A stretch of DNA of 64,000 nt from an uncultured SAR324 cluster bacterium. GTDB lineage: Bacteria > SAR324 > NAC60-12. The position numbers and the translations under genes were made by a program. The stretch is taken from assembly GCA_905182865.1 (NCBI GenBank), contig CAJJCY010000002.1:505040-569039 (forward strand), written 5' to 3'. The notes beneath the pieces were generated by a model that was not told the DNA's origin, searched no databases, and worked only from the letters and a program-made list of their open reading frames with translations. Below are positions 1 to 7,527 of this stretch, piece by piece (the stretch's first letter is position 1; the number at the start of each line of letters is the position of its first letter).

Positions 1-429
1 ATGAAAGAAATCAGGGAACTAGGAAAACTTCAGGGTGCAGACATTCGTGAAGCTAAAAAGAGACTGGCTTTTGAGACAACTAAGCTCATTCACGGCGAAG
101 AAAACTCACTTCAGGCTCAACAGTCAGCGCAAGCTCTTTTTTCCGGCAACTCAGGGGAAGGAAGTGGAGACAAATCAAATGTACCCAGCACCACAATTAC
201 CGCAGCCAGTTTATCTGCAGGACCTGGGATTTTCGAAATATTTCATGAAACAGGTCTTTGCAAATCCAAAGGAGAAGCACGACGTCTGCAGTCACAAGGT
301 GGGGTTTACGTAAATGATGAACGGATTGATGATCCGGATTTTTGTCTTGGTGAGGCTGATTTACGGGACGGAGAAATTCTTCTTCGGGCAGGTAAAAAAC
401 GTTATCACCGCTTAATTAAAGAATCTTAG
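1..429 (+). CDS. tyrS: Tyrosyl-tRNA synthetase, C-terminal part (5' end outside window)
   Basis: This is the C-terminal end of TyrRS, which charges tRNA-Tyr in the cytoplasm. The first visible residues (EIRELGKLQGADIREAKKRL, then a TKLIHGEE motif) match the linker after the catalytic core. The last 65 or so residues form an S4 RNA-binding domain (GLCKSKGEARRLQSQGGVYVN). The catalytic HIGH/KMSKS region is upstream of base 1, so the ATG at position 1 is an internal Met and not a start. The stop is followed 8 bases later by the Dabb gene, whose RBS (AGGAGA) sits at the junction, so the two are probably cotranscribed. Confidence 0.93.
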   Translation: MKEIRELGKLQGADIREAKKRLAFETTKLIHGEENSLQAQQSAQALFSGNSGEGSGDKSNVPSTTITAASLSAGPGIFEIFHETGLCKSKGEARRLQSQGGVYVNDERIDDPDFCLGEADLRDGEILLRAGKKRYHRLIKES

Positions 430-437
430 GAGAAAAT

Positions 438-728
438 ATGGTCAAGCATATTGTTATGTTCAAACTCAAAGAAAAAACTGCTGAAAATATGGAAGCAGCA
501 GTTTCAACATTGAGGGGTTTGGATGGAGAAATTGAATCTCTGAGATTTATCGAGGTTGGAGTTGATTTCAAGGAATCAGAGCGTTCCTATGACCTGGTTC
601 TCACCACACATTTTGATGATCAAGAGGGACTGTCTGCATATGCTTCACATCCCACCCATTTGCCCGTAATCGAAACTATGCGGAACCTCTGTTCCAACTC
701 AATAGTTGTCGATTATGTTACCGAATAG
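438..728 (+). CDS. Dabb (stress-responsive alpha/beta barrel) domain protein
   Basis: A 96-residue single-domain protein that opens with MVKHIVMFKLKEKT, the typical first strand of the Dabb (dimeric alpha/beta barrel) family. The conserved YDLVL and YASHPTHLPV stretches follow, with His in the expected place. Family members form dimers; most bacterial ones have no known substrate. The RBS AGGAGA lies 7 bases before the ATG. The gene follows tyrS closely. Its last 11 bases overlap the 3' end of the convergent PLP-enzyme gene. Confidence 0.88.
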   Translation: MVKHIVMFKLKEKTAENMEAAVSTLRGLDGEIESLRFIEVGVDFKESERSYDLVLTTHFDDQEGLSAYASHPTHLPVIETMRNLCSNSIVVDYVTE

Positions 729-2139
729 CCCTCAGCAACGCACTATTCAAATCCCTTATAATTGGTGCAAGATCCTTTTCACAACCTGCCGCAATCCGGA
801 TCAGATGTCGTGGAAGTTTAATTTCTTCAAGCTCCTGATCTGTATCAAAATAGTGAGTCAGCATTGGATATGGACATATGAGGGTTTGATTGGAACCAAG
901 GGATGGAGATTTGAGAATGGCAGAAAAGTCCTTGTCATGGAAATTCTGCAAACCTTCTTCACTTTCATCTTTCAGGGTAAAACTGACAACTCCTCCAATA
1001 CCCGAGAGTAGTTTTTTTGCATTAGAAAAAGAAGAATGTGACGGAAGAGATGCGTGATAAACATGAGCTACCGCGGAGTGCTCTGATAGCAACTTGGCGA
1101 TCGTTGTCCCATTTGTGTTAAAGCGTTCCATCCGCTCTTCAAAATCCTGCATGCACTCCAATAATACTACTGATTCTAAAGGGGATATTGTCAGCCCCCA
1201 ATACTTTTGAAAGTTTTCCAGGGCAAGTGCGTCTTCATTACTTTTCACCAGTACAACTCCTCCTCCGTGATCATTGCTGCCACTCAGATATTTGGTCGTG
1301 CTGTGAATCACATAATCCACACCGTAGTCCATCGGCTGGCAATTTGCCGGAGAAGCAAGCGTACTATCGACCACGAAAGGAACTCCAAAAGAATTTGCAA
1401 TATTACCTATTTTCTCTAAATCCGGAACTTCCCCCAGTGGATTTGTGATCGTTTCAGTGATAATCATTGCCGTCTTATCACTCAAAATCTCCGGTAATCT
1501 ATCTAATTCAGCCAACCCCAGGAAGATGGCCTCCCAATTTGATGACAATCCAGAATCCATTAGGAGAGTATAGCTCTCGCTGTAGAGTAATCCAATCACA
1601 ATTACCTGAGGTTTTTCTTTTTTCCGCAGTAAATTCAGTACTGCAAAAATAGCTGACATTCCTGAGGGAAATAAGAATCCGGAAGAAGCGTGTTCCCATT
1701 CGCACAGCCTTTGAGAAATGAGTGATTCCGTACTTGAAACATTTTGTCTGTTTTCGATTCCGGAGAGTACAGAAATATGTTTTAAGTCAATTTTATTTTC
1801 CCGGAAAAATTCAAGAAAAACGGCAGCATTTCGAGCAGACAGTATGGGGCCGCTGCGCTTGCGTATTTCAGTCAATTCAGCAATTTGCCTGTCTGCACTA
1901 CTCAGAATAACACCACCTTCAATTCCGGAAATATCAGAACTTGAGTCCGGAGTTTTGATGTTTGAGACCCAGTAAGTCAGACCTCCGGGCCACACCTCAA
2001 AATCAGGCGGACATGCTGCAAAAATAATTACGGGTACCCTAAGCCTTTTTAAATTTCCAAACCACTCGGATTCTTTTCTGAGAAATGTTTCCGGATCTTT
2101 CATTTCAAGCAGCAAAACATCACCTTGTTTTGCAGACAA
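718..2139 (-). CDS. Cys/Met-metabolism PLP enzyme (cystathionine gamma-synthase / sulfhydrylase-like)
   Basis: The C-terminal 330 residues are an aspartate-aminotransferase-fold enzyme of the Cys/Met metabolism family. FLFPSGMSAIFAVLNLL is the PLP-phosphate/dimer segment, FVVDSTLASPANCQP follows, and the Schiff-base Lys is in HSTTKYLSGSND. The style resembles fungal-type cystathionine gamma-synthase (Str2). Family reactions replace the acyl group of O-acylhomoserine or O-acylserine with a thiol or sulfide. About 140 residues precede the PLP fold and are not part of the usual bacterial enzyme. The first usable start is TTG at 2139, yet the frame stays open and coding-like back to about 2268 with no ATG/GTG/TTG, so the true start is unsettled. 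It is the last gene of the sulfur-carrier operon, which suggests that it consumes thiocarboxylate sulfur. Confidence 0.85.
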   Translation of the reverse strand: MSAKQGDVLLLEMKDPETFLRKESEWFGNLKRLRVPVIIFAACPPDFEVWPGGLTYWVSNIKTPDSSSDISGIEGGVILSSADRQIAELTEIRKRSGPILSARNAAVFLEFFRENKIDLKHISVLSGIENRQNVSSTESLISQRLCEWEHASSGFLFPSGMSAIFAVLNLLRKKEKPQVIVIGLLYSESYTLLMDSGLSSNWEAIFLGLAELDRLPEILSDKTAMIITETITNPLGEVPDLEKIGNIANSFGVPFVVDSTLASPANCQPMDYGVDYVIHSTTKYLSGSNDHGGGVVLVKSNEDALALENFQKYWGLTISPLESVVLLECMQDFEERMERFNTNGTTIAKLLSEHSAVAHVYHASLPSHSSFSNAKKLLSGIGGVVSFTLKDESEEGLQNFHDKDFSAILKSPSLGSNQTLICPYPMLTHYFDTDQELEEIKLPRHLIRIAAGCEKDLAPIIRDLNSALLRAIR

Positions 2140-2305
2140 ATTTTCCGGTTCAATCAGATTTTCTATATCAAGTAAATGGCAGGGTATTTCTAAATTGTGC
2201 AGAGATTCTGAGAGGAAGGTTGAATTTATAGAAAAATGTAGATTTAAGTTTTTAAAGTGTATTCCTGGTTAATCAGCGGATTCGCTTAAAGCGTTTTTTT
2301 TAGAA

Positions 2306-2980
2306 CTATACCAGTGCGTGCCGGCCATTGGAGCGGGCAGACAATTCTTGCTGTAGATCTCTGACTTGGCGGGGTGGAACAAAACGAAAATATCCGTGTT
2401 CCAGCTGACGGTTTCCATTTTTCCATTCGTGAATAAATTTGATTGTGGGCAAAATTCCAGTAACTCCAAAAGTGCCTCCCACCAATCCGGCAGACGTTGA
2501 AGATGAATCCGGAAGAACTGGCGTAATATCAAAATCTCCGCTGTTTTCATTAAAATCCGCTAAAATCGCGCCGTCGGGTTTCCCTTTGGTAGTTGCACAA
2601 ACTAAAAATGTGACTCCCGGATAACGTGCTTTCCCGTTCCACATTGCGTCTTCTATGTCCTTTTCAGAAAAATATGCACCCACATCCGGATGACTGTGGT
2701 AAATAACTTTGATCTCTTTCCCTTCTTTTCTCAGTGAACGTTCCAAAATCATTTGCTCCCGCGGGTCAATCATATAACCGTCTCGAGCTGTTCTGGGATA
2801 CTGTTCCGGATCTTCCTTATGCAATTCATTCATGATATTCCGCATCGGCAAAACAGTTTCAAGGGAGTCTTGATCTTCACGATTTCCCACGATAAATCCG
2901 CAAGTCTCTTCCGGATATGCCTCCACACCATGCATGTGACATTGTACCAAAATATTTTCAGGAATAACCATCTGGTTCAA
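2306..2980 (-). CDS. JAMM/MPN metalloprotease (Mec/HcyD-like) for the sulfur carrier
   Basis: The N-terminal 140 residues are a JAB1/MPN domain with the full zinc site: Glu in YPEETCGFIVG, then HSHPDVGAYFSEKD (H-x-H, Ser, Asp). Known relatives Mec (with CysO) and HcyD (with HcyS) cut peptides or amino acids from the C-terminal Gly-Gly of ubiquitin-like sulfur carriers. The roughly 80 C-terminal residues are not recognised. The first codon of the longest frame is TTG; ATG at 2971 (MVIPENILVQ) is the more likely start. The gene lies 54 bases after the MoeB-rhodanese gene. Next door is a carrier that ends GGR, so removal of that Arg is the probable job. Confidence 0.88.
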   Translation of the reverse strand: MNQMVIPENILVQCHMHGVEAYPEETCGFIVGNREDQDSLETVLPMRNIMNELHKEDPEQYPRTARDGYMIDPREQMILERSLRKEGKEIKVIYHSHPDVGAYFSEKDIEDAMWNGKARYPGVTFLVCATTKGKPDGAILADFNENSGDFDITPVLPDSSSTSAGLVGGTFGVTGILPTIKFIHEWKNGNRQLEHGYFRFVPPRQVRDLQQELSARSNGRHALV

Positions 2981-3034
2981 AAAATTATTGAGTTGTTTAG
3001 GGGAAGTTGGTCGGACAGGAATGCTCCACTACTG

Positions 3035-4192
3035 TCAGTACTGAGGCATATCAGAATCGACCTCTTCCGCCCAGAGATCAATGCCACCGCTCAAATTTTT
3101 CAGCTTATTGAAGCCTGCCCTTTTGAGTTCTTTAAGAGCCAGCATGGATCGTTTACCTTTGTAACAATAGAGATAAATCGTCGTCTCCGGATCCAATCCG
3201 GTGGTCGTCGGATCAAAACTACTCAGCGGCATAAGTTGAGCGCCGTCTATCCGGCAAATATCCCACTCATATGTTTCACGCACATCTACCAAAACAGCAG
3301 ATGGGTCTTGATCCATCGCGTCTTTAAATTCCCGGGGAGAAAGCTCAAATTCTGCTTCATCAATATCTTCCGAAAGCTCAGCTCCGGGAAGAGGAACATC
3401 ACAAAAGGCTTTGTAATCAATCAACTCTGTTACGCTGGGATGTACTCCACAAAGAGCGCATTCCGGGTCTTTGCGGACACGGACCTCTTTGAAATTCATT
3501 TTCATTGCGTCATAAAGCAACAATCGCCCAATAAGAGGCGCCCCACCCTCCAAAATCAGCTTAATTATTTCTGTTGCCTGAATCAGACCGACTACGCCCG
3601 GGAGCACGCCCAGGACACCTGCTTCGCCTCATGTGGGCACCGCTCCTTCTGGCGGAGGCTCTGGAAGGAGACAGCGATAGCAGGGCCCCCCCAGATGGGG
3701 AGCGAAGACGGTTACTTGGCCCTCGAATTGGAAGATCGCGCCATGAATGAGGGGTTTTTTGAGGAAAAAAGCGGCGTCATTTGCGCAGAAGCGCGTGGGG
3801 AAATTATCGGATCCGTCGAGGATGAGGTCGTAGTCCTTGACGATAGCGAGACAGTTATGGGCGTTGAAGTAGCCGGAATGCTCGATTATTTCGACATGAG
3901 GGTTTCCTGCCAAAATAGTATCTCGCAGTGATTCGACTTTTGGTCGTCCTTCGTCTGCAGTTGTATGTGCGATCTGGCGATGCAAATTGGTGTGATCCAC
4001 TACGTCGAAATCAACCAGTCCAATTTTGCCGACACCAACCGCCCCCAGATACATTCCCAGCGGAGAGCCAAGTCCTCCTGCACCAATCATCAGCACTCGG
4101 GATTTTTTTATTTCCAACTGACCAGCCATACCAACTTCCGGCAAAGTCAGGTGCCTGCTGTAGCGGTTGATTTCCTCATTATTTAATTTCAT
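3035..4192 (-). CDS. moeB: MoeB/ThiF-rhodanese sulfur-carrier adenylyltransferase with in-frame UGA (candidate selenoprotein)
   Basis: A 385-residue E1-like enzyme. Residues 1-250 are the MoeB/ThiF adenylation domain: GAGGLGSPLGMYLGAVGVG for ATP, RQI, DNFPTR, zinc cysteines CYRC and CALC. Residues 270-385 are a rhodanese domain with active-site loop CYKGKRS. It should adenylate the carrier C-terminus and pass persulfide sulfur to it. Codon 188 is TGA (3629-3631), in the context EGAVPT-UGA-GEAGVLGVLPG. The family has Cys there, the residue that forms the acyl-disulfide in ThiF/MOCS3-type enzymes. Both sides are in the same frame, so this is not an indel. A SECIS-like hairpin follows. Start at 4192 has GGAG upstream. 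A conventional annotation would split it in two (4192-3629 and 3607-3035). Confidence 0.85.
3597..3631 (-). promoter_or_regulatory. Putative bacterial SECIS element after UGA codon
   Basis: Reading the minus strand from the UGA (3631-3629), a 6-bp stem CCUGGG/CCCGGG (3614-3609 with 3602-3597, one G-U pair) closes a 6-base loop CGUGCU. The loop begins 20 bases after the UGA and has G at its second position. This agrees with the known bacterial SECIS pattern: a short stem-loop 16-37 bases downstream with a G among the first two loop bases, recognised by SelB. No selA/selB/selC/selD lies in the window, so recoding ability cannot be confirmed here. Confidence 0.6.
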
Positions 4193-4222
4193 TTTAATAC
4201 TCCATTAAACAAATTTTACAGT

Positions 4223-4501
4223 TTATCTGCCTCCGGCGATAGATGGTACGATCTGGATGCAATCTCCGTCTTGCACTGAACTGTTCATGCCTTCTGCATA
4301 ACGAATGTCATCATCGTTGAGATAGACATTGATAAAATTACGGACTTTTCCGTTTTCATCAAATAAATTTGGTTTCAGCTCGGCAAAGTCTTTACATAAA
4401 GAATCAAATGCCTCCTCAACTGAATTACCCTGAACCTCAACTTCGTCCTGATTATTCACATACTTTTTTAGTGCCGATGGTATTTCGATAACTACTCCCA
4501 T
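4223..4501 (-). CDS. MoaD/ThiS-like ubiquitin-fold sulfur carrier with masked C-terminus (GGR)
   Basis: A 92-residue beta-grasp protein of the MoaD/ThiS/CysO group (FINVYLNDDDIRYAEGMN core, hydrophobic C-terminal strand QIVPSIAGGR). In such carriers the C-terminal Gly-Gly is adenylated and converted to a thiocarboxylate. Here one extra Arg follows the Gly-Gly, so it must be trimmed before activation, much as HcyS carries an extra residue removed by the JAMM protease HcyD. A strong RBS (AAGGAG) precedes the ATG at 4501. It is first in an operon with the E1-like enzyme (30-base gap), protease and PLP enzyme. Confidence 0.9.
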   Translation of the reverse strand: MGVVIEIPSALKKYVNNQDEVEVQGNSVEEAFDSLCKDFAELKPNLFDENGKVRNFINVYLNDDDIRYAEGMNSSVQDGDCIQIVPSIAGGR

Positions 4502-4535
4502 AGTTCTCCTTTTTTGTCTGGATAATGGATTAATT

Positions 4536-4620
4536 GATCGTTTATACTCTTAGTATAATGGATAAGTATGTTATATTGAACAACGATCCAATATAAAGAA
4601 TATAGCATTAAATAACGATC
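4536..4620. promoter_or_regulatory. Candidate operator region between sulfur operon and XRE regulator
   Basis: The 227-base divergent intergenic region holds three copies of the heptamer GATCGTT or its complement (4536-4542, 4582-4588, 4614-4620). It also holds a perfect 8-bp inverted repeat TTATATTG/CAATATAA (4571-4578 and 4589-4596) around the middle copy. Clustered, oppositely oriented copies between a regulator and its divergent operon are typical of autoregulatory operators. No -35/-10 pair is confidently placed. Confidence 0.4.
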
Positions 4621-4728
4621 ATGCAAGTAAAAAATTACTTGAAAATGAAGTTTTTTCTTTATTTGATGAACAGGTAAAAAGTCAAAATACAATACCTGTT
4701 TGTCAAATGTAATCAGATAAGATTATAT

Positions 4729-5301
4729 ATGCAAGCAAACAATACAATATTGGAAGCTCCTCCAAAGGTCGGCTCTGAAATTCAACGACTGAGACTTCAA
4801 CACAACCTTACTTTGGAACAGTTAGCTGTCAAGTCCGGAGTTTCAAAATCTATTCTTTCACAAATTGAACGTGATTTGAGTAATCCGACTTTAGCAACAA
4901 TATGGCGCATTACCAAAGCTCTGGAAAGTCCTCTTGAAGATATTCTTTCCGTAAAAGAAGGAACAACTTGTTTTGAAAAATTAAGCCAAAATGCAACACC
5001 GGAAGTGATGAGCGAAGACAGCGGATTTCGCTTGAAAATACTTGGAACTCTAAATACAGTTTCTACAGTACAGTGGTATGAATTTACCGCAGAACCAAAA
5101 GCAGAATTAGTTTCTGAAGCACATGGGACCGGAAGTCTTGAAAGTTTGACCCTCTGTTCAGGTGAGTTGACTGTAATAGTTGGTGATGAGACACAATATA
5201 TTTGTAAAGGAGACACACTTCGTTTCCGTACTGATGTTGCGCATCGACTGAAAAATGAAGGGAAGGAAAAGACTCACGGATTTATGGTTAATTTACTCTA
5301 A
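4729..5301 (+). CDS. XRE-family transcriptional regulator with C-terminal cupin domain
   Basis: The 190-residue protein has an N-terminal helix-turn-helix of the Cro/XRE type (residues 16-70: IQRLRLQHNLTLEQLAVKSG, then SKSILSQIERDLSNPTLATIWRI). The C-terminal half (about 110-190) is a small cupin domain that normally senses a small ligand (SLTLCSGELTVIVGDE, KGDTLRFRTDVAHRL). Regulators with this layout often control amino-acid, polyamine or sulfur metabolism. It is divergent from the sulfur-carrier operon across a region with repeated GATCGTT motifs, so it is the likely regulator of that operon. Confidence 0.9.
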   Translation: MQANNTILEAPPKVGSEIQRLRLQHNLTLEQLAVKSGVSKSILSQIERDLSNPTLATIWRITKALESPLEDILSVKEGTTCFEKLSQNATPEVMSEDSGFRLKILGTLNTVSTVQWYEFTAEPKAELVSEAHGTGSLESLTLCSGELTVIVGDETQYICKGDTLRFRTDVAHRLKNEGKEKTHGFMVNLL

Positions 5302-5416
5302 AAATAGCCCTGTCCTCAGGAAAATCTTGTTGCTGCAAAAGCAATAAAAGTTGTCATATTCCCGAAAAAGGGAATCAAGAAAATTAGACTTACCGCCCCT
5401 CCTATTCAAGGCTTGA

Positions 5417-6223
5417 ATGAAAGAATTTGTCAAATCTCTCCGTCATCCTTCTCCATTACCGCGATGTTTCCAGTGGTTAAGGCAATTGCTTCCTCCCCTC
5501 TGCTGGCAATGTAAAAAGGTTCTGGGCGGAAGAACTTTTCTTGAACCATCCTCTCCGTTTCTCTGCTCCAACTGTTTGCTTGAACTTCCATGGACAGATC
5601 AGGATTATCATTGCCGACAATGTGGAAAGCACACTGCTGAACCAAACCGTCTCCGCTGTCAGGAGTGTATTGAGGATATTTGGGAATTAGATGAAACCCG
5701 GAGTGTTTTAGCCTACGATGATATTGTCAGGCATTGGATTTTGCAGCTGAAATTCTATGGTAAAGAACATTTGTCTCCACTGCTGGGACGTCTTTTAGCA
5801 TTGAGTTTTCAAAACAGCAACTGGCTGGAAAAATATGATATTCTCATTCCAATTCCTCTCCACTCCTCTCGTCTGCGTAAAAGGGGCTTCAATCAGTCTC
5901 TTCTTTTGGCATATTACTTTAAAAAAAATCTGGGTAAGTTTGCTCCAGAATTACAGACTCATTGGCTGAGACGTATTCGTGCTACTCGTCCCCAAACAGA
6001 ATTGCCTTTGGCAGAAAGGCTGGTAAATATGGATGATGCTTTCGAGACCTCTTTGGAAGTTCAGAATCATCAAATACTGCTCCTGGATGATGTGATGACA
6101 ACCGGTTCTACGTTGAACGCAGCAGCGAGGTGCCTCAAAGAAGCCGGTGCAAGCAGTGTCGGTGCACTTGTGCTGGGCAGGAAAATGTGGGACTCATTTG
6201 AAGATAGATTTCCTGATGCCTGA
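5417..6223 (+). CDS. comF: ComF-family phosphoribosyltransferase-like protein
   Basis: A 268-residue double-zinc-ribbon plus phosphoribosyltransferase-fold protein. N-terminal cysteine pairs (CWQC, CSNC, CRQC, CQEC between residues 28 and 82) form the zinc part. The PRPP-binding loop ILLLDDVMTTGSTLNAAARC lies near residue 220, and IPIPLHSSRLRKRGFNQS is the conserved ComF mid-motif. Homologues act in DNA uptake/natural transformation or ssDNA handling, although many species keep the gene without known competence. It is monocistronic in appearance and convergent with waaA, with 11 bases between the stops. Confidence 0.9.
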   Translation: MKEFVKSLRHPSPLPRCFQWLRQLLPPLCWQCKKVLGGRTFLEPSSPFLCSNCLLELPWTDQDYHCRQCGKHTAEPNRLRCQECIEDIWELDETRSVLAYDDIVRHWILQLKFYGKEHLSPLLGRLLALSFQNSNWLEKYDILIPIPLHSSRLRKRGFNQSLLLAYYFKKNLGKFAPELQTHWLRRIRATRPQTELPLAERLVNMDDAFETSLEVQNHQILLLDDVMTTGSTLNAAARCLKEAGASSVGALVLGRKMWDSFEDRFPDA

Positions 6224-6234
6224 AACACAAAAAA

Positions 6235-7527
6235 TTAGGACAGACCGTTCATCAAAAATGGTGTACAGAGATCTGCAGCTCCGGCTTGTGTTTCAACAAA
6301 TTTTTTGGATTCTCTTCCCAATATAATACAATTTTCCTGGTTACCTAATATATCAAAAATCCAGTTTCGGAATTCTGTTGAATTATTAACGGTAGTTGCC
6401 AGCTTCTGTTCAAGCATTGTCAGGGCCTCCATGGAATTGTTGTGTTTTGGACCAAAGGCAACCGCGGCTCCCATTGCAACCGGTTCAAGAATATTATGAA
6501 CACCGGTTGTAAATGCTCCTCCCACGTAGGCCATTTTTGCAGAATAATAAAGTCCTGCCAGGATTCCAACTGAATCAATCAGCAGAATCCGAACATCCAA
6601 AGCAGCCTCTGTGACATGTGACCAGCGTACCATAGGAGTTCCAGAAAAAAAGTTTTCAGCATTTTCCAAATGTTCTTCGGTAGGCTCATGTGGTGCAAGA
6701 ACCAGAAACAATTCAGGAAATTTGTTCAGAGCTTCCTGCAGTCCAGAAAAAATACATGATTCATCCTGAGGCCAGGTACTTCCGGCAACAAATACAAAAC
6801 TGTCTTTTGCAGCAGGTGGTAATTGAGGAATTTCAATATTATCTCTGCGCTCCAGGACACTGTCACAACGTGTATCACCCATCACTTTGACCTGAGGATG
6901 ATCCGGAATTGCAGAAAGTACCCTTTGACTGTCTGCTTCAGAAACATTTAAAATATGCTCCAGACATTCATAAAGTGAATGGTAAAAAGAGCGGCCAGCA
7001 AAAAAGGAAGTACGTAAGGAACCAACGTGGATAATGCCGGAAACCAGTGATTGAGGGATACCTTGTCGATATGTTTCCCAAACCAAATTTGGCCACAAAT
7101 CATAACTAACCCAGACTAAACGCGAGGGCTGCAGCAAACCCAGTAAACGGCGAACGTTGTGGATTTTATCAACTGGCAAAAACTCTGTTACCAGCAAATT
7201 TTGCGTTTCTGTTTGGTCTGGCCGTTGAAGCCAGTGGTAAGCATTTACTGAACTGTAGGTTACAGCACACTCTGCACCTTCCGCAATGCAGCGGACAATC
7301 AGCGGCTGTGCCTGCAAAAACTCTCCAGCACTTGCTACATGAAACCAGATTAAAGGCTTTTGCCAGTTTCGTTTCGAAACTGCCTCCTCCAAACGTTCCC
7401 ACAAACCTTTCCTTTTTTCAATGCTCTCGTTGATTTTTGAATGATAGGATGCCAATATATTAACTATTACTGACAGCAAGGGAATTAGAATAATATTGTA
7501 AGTCAGAAACCAAAAACGGGAAGTCAT
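6235..7527 (-). CDS. waaA: 3-deoxy-D-manno-octulosonic acid (Kdo) transferase
   Basis: A 430-residue GT30 glycosyltransferase that transfers Kdo from CMP-Kdo to lipid A precursor at the inner membrane. Visible family marks are an N-terminal membrane anchor (residues 7-27), HVASAGEFLQAQPLI with the catalytic Glu, GSTWPQDE, and FTTGVHNILEPVAMGAAV near the C-terminus. Length is normal for WaaA. It overlaps the upstream gene by the 4-base ATGA, so the two are translationally coupled. Its presence indicates an LPS-bearing Gram-negative cell. Confidence 0.95.
   Translation of the reverse strand: MTSRFWFLTYNIILIPLLSVIVNILASYHSKINESIEKRKGLWERLEEAVSKRNWQKPLIWFHVASAGEFLQAQPLIVRCIAEGAECAVTYSSVNAYHWLQRPDQTETQNLLVTEFLPVDKIHNVRRLLGLLQPSRLVWVSYDLWPNLVWETYRQGIPQSLVSGIIHVGSLRTSFFAGRSFYHSLYECLEHILNVSEADSQRVLSAIPDHPQVKVMGDTRCDSVLERRDNIEIPQLPPAAKDSFVFVAGSTWPQDESCIFSGLQEALNKFPELFLVLAPHEPTEEHLENAENFFSGTPMVRWSHVTEAALDVRILLIDSVGILAGLYYSAKMAYVGGAFTTGVHNILEPVAMGAAVAFGPKHNNSMEALTMLEQKLATTVNNSTEFRNWIFDILGNQENCIILGRESKKFVETQAGAADLCTPFLMNGLS

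Noticed and set aside
2753..3931. Long plus-strand open frame (392 codons) opposite the JAMM and MoeB-rhodanese genes
   Set aside because: It is antisense to well-supported domains, and its protein has no family features. It is open only because of the composition of the genes opposite.
4492..4692. 66-codon minus-strand frame in the divergent regulatory region
   Set aside because: Overlaps the carrier gene start, is Tyr/Ile/Leu-rich without an RBS, and covers the operator-like repeats.
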